DNA from: Burkholderia ubonensis
GTDB taxonomy: Bacteria > Pseudomonadota > Gammaproteobacteria > Burkholderiales > Burkholderiaceae
Direction: 5' to 3'
Assembly (NCBI RefSeq): GCF_001718695.1
Contig: NZ_CP013420.1
Coordinates: forward strand, 1,426,001 to 1,490,000
Length of the DNA: 64,000 bases
In this document: one piece after another, positions 38,923 to 48,245 of the stretch
Layout of the letters: every line of letters begins with the position of its first letter
Position numbering within the stretch: the first letter of the stretch is position 1
Position numbers and translations under genes: made by a program
The notes under the pieces: generated by a model
What the model was told of the DNA's origin: nothing
Database searches by the model: none
Seen by the model: the letters and a program-made list of their open reading frames with translations, nothing else

Positions 38923-38959
38923 GGCAGCCGGGCGGCGCGACGCGTCCGACCCGGCTGCC
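38923..38959 (+). repeat. Long hairpin in the presumed rne leader
   Basis: GGCAGCCGGG (38923-38932) pairs perfectly with CCCGGCTGCC (38950-38959). An inner CGG/CCG extends the stem. It has no U-tract, so it looks like an RNA structural element rather than a terminator. Confidence 0.6.
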
Positions 38960-39076
38960 GGTTGCGAAAAACGGCGTTGCGCCCGATTTGGCCCCGCGAA
39001 GCGTGCGGGGACTGGCGACGTCAAACCAAGGAAGAACACCCCAGGCGGGAAAGTCGGGCTGGATTCGATACTCCCC

Positions 39077-39096
39077 GCTGCGGCCCAAGCCGCAGC
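39077..39096 (+). repeat. Second hairpin in the presumed rne leader
   Basis: GCTGCGGC (39077-39084) and GCCGCAGC (39089-39096) form an 8-bp perfect stem with loop CCAA, about 300 bases before the rne start. Confidence 0.55.
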
Positions 39097-39398
39097 ATCT
39101 GCCGCCCGTCGGCGCGCGCGACTTTCTGTGCGCGCCCGCGGCAGTGCCCGGTCTGAGGCTTAGCGCGCTTGTGCAGCGTGCGGAGTGTGGACGCCGTGCT
39201 TTGAAGCCGTGTTCGCAGGTGCCCTATGGCCGCCGGCCCCGTCGTTCGGGACCCAAGCGCCTCTTCAGGCAATTCTCCCCGCCATCGATCCCGCTCCAGC
39301 GTGCTTGTGACAACACAACAAGGCGCGGCCTGCCGTCGTTCCCGCCCTTGCGGCTGACAACCGCGAGGCGCCGGCAGCAGAGCCGCCTGGAGTCGTTC

Positions 39399-42300
39399 AT
39401 GAAACGCATGCTGTTCAATGCGACGCAGCAGGAGGAGCTGCGCGTCGCCATCGTCGATGGGCAAAAACTCATCGACATCGATATCGAGACCGCCGGGCGC
39501 GAACAACGCAAAGGCAATATCTACAAAGGCGTCATCACCCGCATCGAGCCCTCGCTCGAGGCCTGCTTCGTCAACTACGGCGAAGACCGCCACGGCTTCC
39601 TGCCGTTCAAGGAAGTCGCCCGCCAGTACTTCAAGGAAGGCGTCGACATGCGCTCCGCGCGCATCCAGGACGCGCTGCGCGAAGGCCAGGAGCTGATCGT
39701 CCAGGTCGAGAAGGAAGAGCGCGGCAACAAGGGCGCGGCGCTCACGACGTTCATCTCGCTCGCCGGCCGCTACCTCGTGCTGATGCCGAACAACCCGCGC
39801 GGCGGCGGCGTGTCGCGCCGCATCGAGGGCGACGAGCGCCAGGAACTGCGCGAAACGATGGCGCAGCTGCAGATTCCGGACGGCATGAGCATGATCGCCC
39901 GCACCGCGGGCATCGGCCGCAGCGCCGAGGAACTGCAGTGGGACCTGAACTACCTGCTGCAGCTGTGGCGCGCGATCGAAGCCGCGTCGCAGAGCGGCCG
40001 CTCGGGCGAGCCGATGCTGATCTACCTGGAATCGAGCCTCGTGATCCGCGCGATCCGGGACTATTTCCAGCCGGACATCGGCGAAATCCTGATCGACACG
40101 ACCGAGATCCACGATCAGGCCCGTGCGTTCATGGACATCGTGATGCCGGACAACGTGTCGAAGGTGAAGCGCTACCACGACGACGTGCCCCTCTTCTCCC
40201 GCTTCCAGATCGAGCACCAGATCGAGACCGCGTATTCGCGCACGGTGCCGCTGCCGTCGGGCGGCGCGATCGTGATCGACCACACCGAGGCGCTCGTCGC
40301 GATCGACGTGAACTCGGCGCGCGCGACCAAGGGCGCGGACATCGAGGAAACGGCGACTCGCACCAACCTCGAGGCGGCCGACGAAGTCGCCCGCCAGCTG
40401 CGCCTGCGCGACCTCGGCGGCCTGATCGTGATCGATTTCATCGACATGGAATCGGCCAAGAGCCAGCGCGAGGTCGAGCAGCGCCTGAAGGATGCGCTCA
40501 AGCATGATCGCGCCCGCGTGCAGATGGGCAAGATCTCGCGCTTCGGCCTGATGGAGCTGTCGCGCCAGCGGCTGCGCCCGGCGCTGTCCGAAGGCAGCCA
40601 CGTGACCTGCCCGCGCTGCAACGGCACCGGCCATATCCGCGATACCGAATCGTCCGCGCTGCAAGTCCTGCGGATCATTCAGGAAGAAGCGATGAAGGAA
40701 AACACCGCGGCAATCCACTGCCAGGTGCCGGTCGAGGTGACCGCCTTCCTGCTCAACGAAAAGCGCCAGGAAATCAACAAGATCGAGTCGCGCTTCAAGG
40801 TCGGCATCGTGCTGATCCCGAACAAGCACCTCGATACGCCGCACTACAAGCTCGAGCGCCTGCGTCACGACGACGCGCGCCTCGACGATCCGCGCGCATC
40901 GTGGAAGATGGCCGAGGAAGCTGCCCGCGAGCTGGAATCGGAAACCGGCTACAGCAAGCGCGCCGCCGAAGTGAAGCCGAAGCAGGAAGCCGCGGTCAAG
41001 GGCATCACGCCCGAGCGTCCGGCGCCGAGCCCGGCGCCGCAGCGTCCGGCCGAGCCGGTCGCGGCCGCACCGACGCCCGCGCCCGTCCCGGTCGCCGCTG
41101 CAAGCGGCGGCATCATCGGCTGGCTGAAGGGCCTGTTCGGCATGGCGCCGGCGGCGGCACCGGCGCCCGCGCCGGTCGCACCGGCCCCGGTCAGCGAACC
41201 GGCTGCCCGCCCGGCCCGCGAGCGCACCGAGAAGCCCGAGCAGCGCGGCGGCGATCGCAACCGTAACCGTCGTGGCGGCCCGCAGGCTCAGGGCGGACGC
41301 GACCAGGCACCGGCAGGCCGCGGCCAATCGCCGCGCCTCGAGCGCGAAGGCAAGGAAGCGCGCGAGCCGCGTGAACCGCGCGAAGGTCGTGAACCGCGCG
41401 AGGCTCGCGAGCCGCGTGAAGGCCGCGAACCGCGCGAGAACCGCGAAGGTCGTGAGGGCCGCGAAGGTCGCGAAGGCCGAGGCCCGCGCGAAGGCCGCGA
41501 GCCGCGTGAACCGCGTGAAATCCGCGAGCCGCGCGAGGCCCGCGAACCCCGTGAACCGCGCGAGCGCGGCGAGCAGCCGGAAGCCGTCGAGGCGACCGGT
41601 CGCGGCGAGCGCCAGGAACGCGGCGAACGTCGCGAGCGCGGCGAGCGCCGCAAGCCGACCCAGCATGCGGCCACGCTCGAAACGGTCACCCGCGGCGAAA
41701 GCCATCCGGACGAGGAAGCCGACCAGGCCGCCGCAGTTGCGCTGCCCGGCGCAGATGCGGCAGCCGACGCGGAAGCCAGTGGCGAGGAGCGCCGCCGCCG
41801 CCGTCGCGGCCGCCGCGGCGGTCGTCGCGAGCGCGAGGAAGACGGCGCAGTCGCCGAGCAAGGCGTCGGCGATGAAGCCGCCGTGCAGGAAGTAGCGACC
41901 GAGTCGAGCGCAGCAGCACCGGCTCATACGGCCGCAGCGGCTGCACCGGTCGCCGTGGCTGCCGTCGCGGCAGCAGGCGCCGTCGTGGCCGAAACCGCGG
42001 TCGAGCAGCACGCCGAAGCCGCCGCACCGGCCGCAGTCGAGCCGCAACCGGCACCGGTACGCGTCGAAGCGACGCCGGTCGCGCCGCTGGAGCCGGCCAT
42101 CGCCGCTCCGGCAGCCGCAACGGCATCGGTCGCCCCGGCCGCCGCTGTGGAAGCAGGCCCGGCGCCGGTCGCGGTTTCGCCGACCGACGCATTCGAAGTG
42201 CCGGCCGAGCCGGCTGCCGTCGAAGCGCCGCAGTCCGCGCCCGTCGAGCACGCCGCGCCGGCACCGGTCGTCGCAGTCGAAGCCGCACCGGCCCCGGCCG

Positions 42301-42605
42301 AGCCGGTTCGCGTCGAAGCGGCCCCGGTCGAAGCTGCTCGCGTCGAAGCTGCCCCGGTCGAAACCGTTGCAGCGCCGGCACCCGCGACGCCGGCTCCTGC
42401 GGCTGCTGCGCCCGTTTCGGCCGGCCTCGAGGTCGTACTGGAACAGGCCGGTCTGGTGTGGGTAAACACGGACGCCGACAAGTTCCGCGCCGCCCAGGAC
42501 GCCGCCGCGCAACTCCCGCGGCCGGCTCGCGTGCCGCGTGAGCGCAAGGCGCTGCCGCCGGTCGACACGACGCCGATGCAGCAGGTCGAGACGTCGCAGC
42601 GTTAA
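39399..42605 (+). CDS. rne: Ribonuclease E
   Basis: A 1068-residue endoribonuclease, the scaffold of the RNA degradosome. The catalytic half aligns residue for residue with E. coli: Asp303 and Asp346 (AIDVNS, VIDFID) and the zinc link Cys404/Cys407 (CPRCNG). An amphipathic helix [12 protein letters not shown] (about 570-581) resembles the membrane-targeting segment. The C-terminal half is disordered: an Arg/Glu/Pro repeat block (bases about 41335-41665), a basic [12 protein letters not shown] patch, then a long Ala/Pro/Val tail ending in a conserved-looking [11 protein letters not shown] segment. ATG 39399 ([10 protein letters not shown]) is the family start. Confidence 0.96.
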   Translation: MKRMLFNATQQEELRVAIVDGQKLIDIDIETAGREQRKGNIYKGVITRIEPSLEACFVNYGEDRHGFLPFKEVARQYFKEGVDMRSARIQDALREGQELIVQVEKEERGNKGAALTTFISLAGRYLVLMPNNPRGGGVSRRIEGDERQELRETMAQLQIPDGMSMIARTAGIGRSAEELQWDLNYLLQLWRAIEAASQSGRSGEPMLIYLESSLVIRAIRDYFQPDIGEILIDTTEIHDQARAFMDIVMPDNVSKVKRYHDDVPLFSRFQIEHQIETAYSRTVPLPSGGAIVIDHTEALVAIDVNSARATKGADIEETATRTNLEAADEVARQLRLRDLGGLIVIDFIDMESAKSQREVEQRLKDALKHDRARVQMGKISRFGLMELSRQRLRPALSEGSHVTCPRCNGTGHIRDTESSALQVLRIIQEEAMKENTAAIHCQVPVEVTAFLLNEKRQEINKIESRFKVGIVLIPNKHLDTPHYKLERLRHDDARLDDPRASWKMAEEAARELESETGYSKRAAEVKPKQEAAVKGITPERPAPSPAPQRPAEPVAAAPTPAPVPVAAASGGIIGWLKGLFGMAPAAAPAPAPVAPAPVSEPAARPARERTEKPEQRGGDRNRNRRGGPQAQGGRDQAPAGRGQSPRLEREGKEAREPREPREGREPREAREPREGREPRENREGREGREGREGRGPREGREPREPREIREPREAREPREPRERGEQPEAVEATGRGERQERGERRERGERRKPTQHAATLETVTRGESHPDEEADQAAAVALPGADAAADAEASGEERRRRRRGRRGGRREREEDGAVAEQGVGDEAAVQEVATESSAAAPAHTAAAAAPVAVAAVAAAGAVVAETAVEQHAEAAAPAAVEPQPAPVRVEATPVAPLEPAIAAPAAATASVAPAAAVEAGPAPVAVSPTDAFEVPAEPAAVEAPQSAPVEHAAPAPVVAVEAAPAPAEPVRVEAAPVEAARVEAAPVETVAAPAPATPAPAAAAPVSAGLEVVLEQAGLVWVNTDADKFRAAQDAAAQLPRPARVPRERKALPPVDTTPMQQVETSQR
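41335..41665 (+). repeat. Arg/Glu/Pro repeat region inside rne
   Basis: About 110 codons made of short units such as GREPREARE and REGREGRE, with reused codons (cgcgaaggt, gagccgcgt). The DNA is an imperfect short tandem repeat and likely varies in length between strains. The encoded strip is a plausible RNA- or partner-binding region. Confidence 0.75.
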
Positions 42606-42622
42606 GCGCGTCGCAGCCCGAG

Positions 42623-42650
42623 AAAGCCCGCTTCGGCGGGCTTTTTCTTT
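42623..42650 (+). terminator. Terminator after rne
   Basis: A perfect 9-bp stem AAAGCCCGC/GCGGGCTTT with loop TTCG, followed by TTCTTTTTC, 17 bases after the rne stop. Confidence 0.88.
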
Positions 42651-42730
42651 TTCGTACCGCGGGTTTGCGCTCACCAGCCCGAAACACCGCTTGCGGCTAG
42701 AATACAAGCCCGGCTCGCACTTCTTTAGAT

Positions 42731-43843
42731 ATGTCCCGACGCATCATTCCCCTCGCCGACGTCAGCGGGTTGCCGGACGTCTCCGGCGCCGCGCACACCC
42801 CGGATGGCCTGCTGCACGACACGCTTGCGCGTCCGCTGCGCGACCTGCGCATCTCCGTGACGGATCGCTGCAACTTCCGCTGCGTGTACTGCATGCCGCG
42901 CGCGGTGTTCGACAAGGATTACCCGTTCCTGCCGCATAGCGCGCTGCTGACGCTCGAGGAAATCGAGCGGATCGCACGGCTGTTCGTCGCGCACGGCGTC
43001 GAGAAGATCCGCATCACGGGCGGCGAGCCGCTGCTGCGCAAGAACCTCGAATTCCTGATCGAACGCCTCGCGCGCCTGACGACCCACGACGGCCGCCCGC
43101 TCGACCTGACGCTGACCACCAACGGCTCGCTGCTCGCCCGCAAGGCGCGCGCGCTGAAGGACGCCGGGCTCAAGCGCGTGACGGTCAGCCTCGACGCGCT
43201 CGACGACACGCTGTTCCGGCGCATGAACGACGCCGACTTCGCGAGCGCCGACGTGCTCGACGGCATCTTCGCCGCGCAGGCCGCCGGCCTCGAGCCGGTC
43301 AAGGTCAACATGGTCGTGAAGCGCGGCACCAACGACAGCGAGATCCTGCCGATGGCGGCGCGCTTCCGCGGCACCGGCGTCGTGCTGCGCTTCATCGAAT
43401 ACATGGACGTCGGCACGTCGAACGGCTGGAACATGACCGAGGTGCTGCCGTCCGCCGACGTCGTCGCGCGCATCGCCGAGCATTTCCCGCTCGTGCCGCT
43501 CGAATCCCACACCGCGGCCGAAACCGCGCAGCGCTGGGGCTACGCGGACGGCGGCGGCGAGATCGGCGTAATCTCCAGCGTCACGCAGGCGTTCTGCGGC
43601 GACTGTACGCGCGCGCGCCTGTCGACCGAAGGCAAGCTGTACCTGTGCCTGTTCGCGACGGCCGGCCACGACCTGCGCGCGCTGGTGCGCAACGGCGCGA
43701 GCGACGCCGAGATCGCCACCGCGATCGCGCGCATCTGGCAGGCCCGCACCGACCGCTACTCGCAACTGCGCGGCAGCGCCATGGCCGACACGGCGGCCGA
43801 GCGCGCGGGCAAGCGCGTCGAAATGTCGTACATCGGCGGCTGA
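42731..43843 (+). CDS. moaA: GTP 3',8-cyclase MoaA
   Basis: A 370-residue radical SAM enzyme starting molybdenum-cofactor synthesis from GTP. The radical SAM cluster is CNFRCVYC (Cys47, Cys51, Cys54). The C-terminal second [4Fe-4S] cluster lies in [11 protein letters not shown] and the later Cys in LYLCLFA; it ends in GG (SYIGG), as required for activity. The first 38 residues are an extension before the conserved [10 protein letters not shown]. It heads moaA-mobA-moeA; mobA follows by 6 bases. Confidence 0.97.
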   Translation: MSRRIIPLADVSGLPDVSGAAHTPDGLLHDTLARPLRDLRISVTDRCNFRCVYCMPRAVFDKDYPFLPHSALLTLEEIERIARLFVAHGVEKIRITGGEPLLRKNLEFLIERLARLTTHDGRPLDLTLTTNGSLLARKARALKDAGLKRVTVSLDALDDTLFRRMNDADFASADVLDGIFAAQAAGLEPVKVNMVVKRGTNDSEILPMAARFRGTGVVLRFIEYMDVGTSNGWNMTEVLPSADVVARIAEHFPLVPLESHTAAETAQRWGYADGGGEIGVISSVTQAFCGDCTRARLSTEGKLYLCLFATAGHDLRALVRNGASDAEIATAIARIWQARTDRYSQLRGSAMADTAAERAGKRVEMSYIGG

Positions 43844-43849
43844 CGCGCG

Positions 43850-44467
43850 ATGGCCGCTGCCCCGCTCCCGTCGATCGCCGGCCTGCTGCTCGCGGGCGGC
43901 CGCGCGACGCGCATGGACGGCGTCGACAAGGGCCTGCAACTGCTGGACGGCACGCCGCTCGCGCTGCACGTGCTGCGCCGGCTCGCGCCGCAGGTCGACG
44001 AAATGCTGATCAGCGCGAACCGCCATCCGGAGCGCTATGCGGAACTGGGCGCGCCGTTCGGCGCGCGCGTGGTGCCCGATGCGACGCACGACTTCCCCGG
44101 CCCGCTCGCGGGCCTGCTCGCCGGCATGCGCGCGGCGCGCGCACCGCTCGTTGCGTGCGCACCGTGCGATTCGCCGTACCTGCCCGAGGATCTGGTCGCG
44201 CGGCTCCATGCGGCGCTCGTCGCGCAGCACGCCGACATCGCGATGGCGGTCACGGTCGACGCGCAGCGCCAGCGCGCTCCGCAGCCGACGTTCGCGCTGC
44301 TGCGCACGTCGCTGGCCGACGATCTCGCGGCGCGGCTCGACGCGGGCGACCGCAAAGTGCGTGCGTGGTACGCGCGCCACAAGGCGGTCGAAGTCGAGTT
44401 TCATGACGAGCGTGCGTTTTACAATGCCAACTCTTGGCAGGAACTCGCCGCGCTCGCCCGTCGCTGA
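43850..44467 (+). CDS. mobA: Molybdenum cofactor guanylyltransferase MobA
   Basis: A 205-residue nucleotidyltransferase adding GMP to Mo-molybdopterin to form the MGD cofactor. The GTP-binding signature LLLAGGRATRMDGVDKGLQ spans residues about 12-30; CAPCDSPYLP contains the Mg-binding Asp. The neighbouring moaA and moeA support the call. Confidence 0.95.
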   Translation: MAAAPLPSIAGLLLAGGRATRMDGVDKGLQLLDGTPLALHVLRRLAPQVDEMLISANRHPERYAELGAPFGARVVPDATHDFPGPLAGLLAGMRAARAPLVACAPCDSPYLPEDLVARLHAALVAQHADIAMAVTVDAQRQRAPQPTFALLRTSLADDLAARLDAGDRKVRAWYARHKAVEVEFHDERAFYNANSWQELAALARR

Positions 44468-44590
44468 CCGCGCCGGCCCGGTTCCCGCGCGCCGCCCGCC
44501 GCCTGCGACCCGCGCATACGCGCCGCCGTCGCCCAGCCGGCCACGCACCCCGGCCACCAACCCGATAAGCCTCGCGGCGCAGTCCGACTC

Positions 44591-45889
44591 ATGACCACGC
44601 AATCCTCGCCCGCCTCCCGATCCGCAGCCGACCACGACGCGCCGCTGTCGCTCGCCGACGCGCAGGCGCTCGCGTGCCGCTGCGCGGCGGCGGTCGACGC
44701 ATGCGACACGGTGTCGCTGCGCGACGCGCTCGACCGCGTGCTCGCGGCCGACGTGACGGCGCCGTTCGACATCCCCGCGTACGACAATTCGGCGATGGAC
44801 GGCTACGCGTTCGACGGCGGCGAATGCGCGCACGCGTCGCCGGACGGCGACGTGACGCTCGCGATCGCGGGCGCGGCGTTCGCCGGCCACCCGTTCGACG
44901 GCGCCGTGCCCGCGCGCGGCTGCATCCGCATCATGACGGGCGCGCCGCTGCCGGCCGGATGCGACACCGTGATCCCGCAGGAGCGCGTGACCGCCCTGGA
45001 CGGCGCGATCCGGTTCGCCGCGTGCGACGTGTCGCGCGGCGCGAACTGCCGCAAGGCCGGCGAGGATCTCGCGCGCGGCGCCTGCGCGCTCGCCGCGGGC
45101 CGCATCCTGCGCCCGGCCGACCTCGGCCTGCTCGCATCGTTCGGCCACGCCGACGTGACCGTGCGCCGCCGCCTGCGCGTCGCCGTGTTCTCGACCGGCG
45201 ACGAATTGCGCGCGCCGGGCACGCCGCTCGACCGCGGCACGCTGTACGACAGCAATCGCGGGATGCTCGTCGCGATGCTCGCCCGATTGAACGCCGAACC
45301 GCTCGATCTCGGCATCGTCCGCGACGACCCGGCCGCGCTCGAAGCGGCGCTGCGCGACGCGGTCGCCGCGCACGCGGATGCAGTGATCACGTCGGGCGGC
45401 GTATCGGTCGGCGAGGCGGATTTCACGCGCGACGTGATGGCGCGGCTTGGCGACGTCACGTTCGCGAGTCTCGCGCTGCGCCCCGGCAGGCCGCTCGCGT
45501 GCGGCACGCTCGCGCCGCCGTCCGCCGGCGAACGCGGCGCGCTGTTCTTCGGCCTGCCCGGCAACCCGGTGGCATCCGCGGTGACGTTCTACGCGATCGT
45601 CCGCCCTGCACTGCTGGCGATGGCCGGCGCACAGACGCCGCCGCCCGCGCTGTACACCGCGCTCAGCACGCAGCCGCTGAAGAAGCGGCCGGGCCGGACC
45701 GAATACCTGCGCGGCGTCGCCACGCGCGCCACCGACGGCGGCTGGCAGGTCGCGCCGGCCGGCTCGCAGAGCTCCGCGTCGCTGAGCGGGCTCGCGGCCG
45801 CCAACTGCTTCATCGTTCTCGGCCACGACGCGGGCGCGGTCGACGCCGGCGCGCCGGTCGACATCCTGCCGTTCGACGGCCTGATCTGA
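44591..45889 (+). CDS. moeA: Molybdopterin molybdenumtransferase MoeA
   Basis: A 432-residue enzyme inserting molybdate into adenylylated molybdopterin. Motifs: DIPAYDNSAMDGYAF near residue 60, RIMTGAPLPAGCDTVIPQE, the MPT-binding TSGGVSVGEADF, and FFGLPGNPVASAVTF. All three Moco genes share strand and operon. The 123-base gap to mobA has no visible terminator. Confidence 0.96.
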   Translation: MTTQSSPASRSAADHDAPLSLADAQALACRCAAAVDACDTVSLRDALDRVLAADVTAPFDIPAYDNSAMDGYAFDGGECAHASPDGDVTLAIAGAAFAGHPFDGAVPARGCIRIMTGAPLPAGCDTVIPQERVTALDGAIRFAACDVSRGANCRKAGEDLARGACALAAGRILRPADLGLLASFGHADVTVRRRLRVAVFSTGDELRAPGTPLDRGTLYDSNRGMLVAMLARLNAEPLDLGIVRDDPAALEAALRDAVAAHADAVITSGGVSVGEADFTRDVMARLGDVTFASLALRPGRPLACGTLAPPSAGERGALFFGLPGNPVASAVTFYAIVRPALLAMAGAQTPPPALYTALSTQPLKKRPGRTEYLRGVATRATDGGWQVAPAGSQSSASLSGLAAANCFIVLGHDAGAVDAGAPVDILPFDGLI

Positions 45890-45927
45890 ATTCCATTTAT
45901 CGGTATCACTACGGGGGCAATCCGCAC

Positions 45928-46203
45928 ATGAAGAAACAAATTTCGTCGATCGCCGCGGGACAGACCGCCAAGGCGCTGATCCTCGTCTACCTGACGTTCA
46001 GCGTACCGATCGTGCTGCTCGGCATTCTCGTCGCGTACGTCCGCTTCGGGATGGTCGAACTGAGCACGATCCTGAGCGCGCTGCTGCTGAACGCGGTGGT
46101 CGGCTTCGTGCTGCTGTGGATCGCCTGCCACGCATACAACTGGGTTGCGGCGCGCTTCGGCGGCATCGAGATCGTGCTGTCCGACCCGCCGGAGGAAGCG
46201 TGA
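45928..46203 (+). CDS. Small two-helix membrane protein, unrecognised
   Basis: A 91-residue protein starting MKKQISSIAAGQTAKALILV. Two hydrophobic helices are seen (about 15-38 and 47-70), then a short tail ending LSDPPEEA. I do not recognise a characterised family. It follows moeA by 38 bases and overlaps the next acetyltransferase by four bases (GTGA), so both may be expressed with the Moco genes. No link to Moco chemistry is visible. Confidence 0.78.
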   Translation: MKKQISSIAAGQTAKALILVYLTFSVPIVLLGILVAYVRFGMVELSTILSALLLNAVVGFVLLWIACHAYNWVAARFGGIEIVLSDPPEEA

Positions 46204-46685
46204 GCGGCAGCCCGCTGATCCGCGCGGCCGAGGCCCGGGACGTCGGCGCGATCCTAGCGCTGATGCGCGAGCTGGCGGAATTCGAACAGCTCACGCACCT
46301 GTTCGTCGCAACCGAGCCCGATCTGGCCGACGCGCTGTTCGGCGCGCACCCGGCGGGCGAAGCGCTCGTCGCCGAACGCGACGGCGCGCTCGTCGCGTAT
46401 GCGCTGTTCTTTCACAACTATTCGACGTTCGTGGGCCGCCGCGGCCTGTATCTCGAGGATCTCTATGTGCAGCCGTCGCAGCGCGGCACGGGCCTCGGCA
46501 CCTCGATGCTCCGGCAGCTTGCCGCGCTCGCCGTCGAGCGCCGCTGCGCACGCTTCGAATGGTCGGTGCTCGACTGGAACCAGCGCGCGATCGATTTCTA
46601 CGAGAAGATGGGCGCGACCGTGTTGCCGGACTGGCGCATCGTGCGCGTAACCGGCGACGCACTGGAAACGCTCGCCGGGCGCTGA
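46200..46685 (+). CDS. GNAT N-acetyltransferase, SSAT-like
   Basis: A 161-residue acetyltransferase resembling the spermidine/thialysine acetyltransferase group. It has IRAAEARDVGAILALMRELA, GLYLEDLYVQPSQRGTGLG (acetyl-CoA loop) and FEWSVLDWNQRAIDFYEKMG. The start is GTG 46200, overlapping the previous stop. The likely substrate is a polyamine or amino-acid amine, but this is inferred. Confidence 0.88.
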   Translation: MSGSPLIRAAEARDVGAILALMRELAEFEQLTHLFVATEPDLADALFGAHPAGEALVAERDGALVAYALFFHNYSTFVGRRGLYLEDLYVQPSQRGTGLGTSMLRQLAALAVERRCARFEWSVLDWNQRAIDFYEKMGATVLPDWRIVRVTGDALETLAGR

Positions 46686-46716
46686 ACCCGGCTGCCTCCG
46701 CCGCAGCCGTCAAAAG

Positions 46717-46742
46717 AAATGGGCGCTCATCGCGCCCATTTT
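46717..46742. terminator. Bidirectional terminator, GNAT and rmuC
   Basis: AATGGGCGC pairs with GCGCCCATT around TCATC, flanked by A- and T-runs on both sides, in the convergent gap. Confidence 0.75.
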
Positions 46743-46775
46743 CGTTTCAATGACGGCTCGCGTGACCGACGCCGG

Positions 46776-48245
46776 TCACGCGTCGTCGGGATCGACGCCG
46801 TCCGCGCCCAGCAGGCCGGCCGCCGTATCGCCCGGCAGCGCCTCCACCTGCTTGAGCTTGCGGTTCATCACGCGCGTGCGCTGCTCGGCCGCCTCGATCG
46901 AACGCGTGACCGTCTCCAACTGCGACTTCGTGCGCGCGAGCACGTCGCCGAACTTGCCGAATTCCGTCTTCACCGCGCCGAGCACCTGCCAGACCTCGCT
47001 CGAACGCTTCTCGATCGCGAGGGTCCGGAAGCCCATCTGCAAGCTGTTCAGCAATGCGGTGAGCGTCGTCGGGCCCGCCACCGTCACGCGGTAATCGCGC
47101 TGCAGCAGGTCGGTCAGCCCCGGGCGGCGCAGGATCTCCGCGTACAGCCCTTCGGTCGGCAGGAACAGCAGCGCGAAATCGGTCGTGTGCGGCGGCGCGA
47201 CGTACTTCTCGGCAATCGTGCGCGCTTCCGCCCGCACGCGCGACTCGAGCGCGCGCGCAGCCTCGTCGACCGCGGCCGCGTCGGCCCGCTCCTGCGCGTC
47301 GATCAGCCGCTCGTAATCCTCGCGCGGGAATTTCGCGTCGATCGGCAGCCAGACCGGCGGCGCATCACTCGCGCCGGCATCGCGCCCCGGCAACCTGATC
47401 GCGAATTCGACCCGCTCGCTGCTCTTCGGCACGGTCGCGACGTTCTTCGCGTACTGGTCGGGCGTCAGCATCTGCTCGAGCAGCGCCTCGAGCTGCACTT
47501 CGCCCCAGGTGCCGCGCGTCTTCACGTTGGTCAGCACCTTCTTCAGGTCGCCGACGCCGGCCGCGAGCGTCTGCATCTCGCCGAGCCCGCGATGCACCTG
47601 CTCGAGCCGGTCGGATACCAGCTTGAACGACTCGCCGAGCCGCTGCTCGAGCGTCGCGTGCAGTTTCTCGTCGACGGTGCGCCGCATCTCCTCGAGCTTC
47701 GCCGCGTTGTTCGTCTCGATTTCCTTCAGGCGCTGTTCGAGCGTCGCGCGCACTTCGCCGATCCGGCGGTCGTTCGCTTCGGTCAGCTGCGTGAGCTGGC
47801 GGTTCAGCGTGTCGCCGAACATCCGCAGCGCCGCGCTCTGCTCCTCGCGCGCCTGCTGCGCCTGGCGCTGCAGGCTGTCGCGCATTGCGTCGAACTGCTG
47901 CGCGTTGCCTGCGACGAGCTTCGCGAGCTGCTGCGCGAAACCGTCGATCTGGTTGTTCTGCACGGTAGCGACGCTCGTGAGCTGCGCGGCGAGCGTCTGC
48001 TGCAGCCGCGCAAAGCTGCCCGCCAGCTCCGTGCGCGAGCCGCGCGCGCCCTCGACGATCTCGCCGCGCAGTTCGCGCTCGAGTCGCTCGACCGCGCGCG
48101 CCTGCGCGTGCGCGGCGTCCTCGATCTGGTCGCCGAGCACCGCCACGTCGTCGTGGCGGCCGCCGCCCCGCACGATCGAGACGACCGCCACCGCCAGTGC
48201 AACGGCCAGCACGACGACCGCCGCGAGCAACAACGTGATCGTCAT
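46776..48245 (-). CDS. rmuC: DNA recombination protein RmuC
   Basis: A 489-residue protein with one N-terminal transmembrane helix (about 3-25), a long coiled coil (about 35-210, heptads such as LEQRLKEIETNNAAKLEEM) and a C-terminal RmuC nuclease-like domain (PIDAKFPREDYERL, FALLFLPTEGLYAE). In E. coli, RmuC limits inversion at short inverted repeats. Its ATG overlaps the dehydrogenase stop by four bases. Confidence 0.93.
   Translation of the reverse strand: MTITLLLAAVVVLAVALAVAVVSIVRGGGRHDDVAVLGDQIEDAAHAQARAVERLERELRGEIVEGARGSRTELAGSFARLQQTLAAQLTSVATVQNNQIDGFAQQLAKLVAGNAQQFDAMRDSLQRQAQQAREEQSAALRMFGDTLNRQLTQLTEANDRRIGEVRATLEQRLKEIETNNAAKLEEMRRTVDEKLHATLEQRLGESFKLVSDRLEQVHRGLGEMQTLAAGVGDLKKVLTNVKTRGTWGEVQLEALLEQMLTPDQYAKNVATVPKSSERVEFAIRLPGRDAGASDAPPVWLPIDAKFPREDYERLIDAQERADAAAVDEAARALESRVRAEARTIAEKYVAPPHTTDFALLFLPTEGLYAEILRRPGLTDLLQRDYRVTVAGPTTLTALLNSLQMGFRTLAIEKRSSEVWQVLGAVKTEFGKFGDVLARTKSQLETVTRSIEAAEQRTRVMNRKLKQVEALPGDTAAGLLGADGVDPDDA

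Larger units (their letters stand above)
38681..39398. promoter_or_regulatory. 718-bp divergent rluC/rne region with rne leader
   Basis: No convincing gene is present. An AT-rich patch at about 38900-38922 (TTGAAAAGAATTTAATTGG) is a possible promoter region for rne, and another (AATTATATTC, near 38690) for rluC. Two perfect hairpins lie on the rne side, at 38923-38959 and 39077-39096. A long structured leader fits the known self-regulation of rne mRNA in E. coli; here it is inferred. Confidence 0.5.

Noticed and set aside
39021..42707. 1228-codon open frame on the minus strand opposite rne
   Set aside because: It is a shadow of the GC-rich repeats of rne; the plus frame has all RNase E catalytic residues.
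42651..42730. Moco riboswitch before moaA
   Set aside because: Only 80 bases separate the rne terminator from moaA, too short for the known Moco RNA element, and no matching helices were seen.
42725..45826. 1033-codon minus-strand frame opposite moaA-mobA-moeA
   Set aside because: Composition is Arg/Asp/Val-rich as expected from antisense of high-GC genes; no domain is visible and three clear genes lie opposite.
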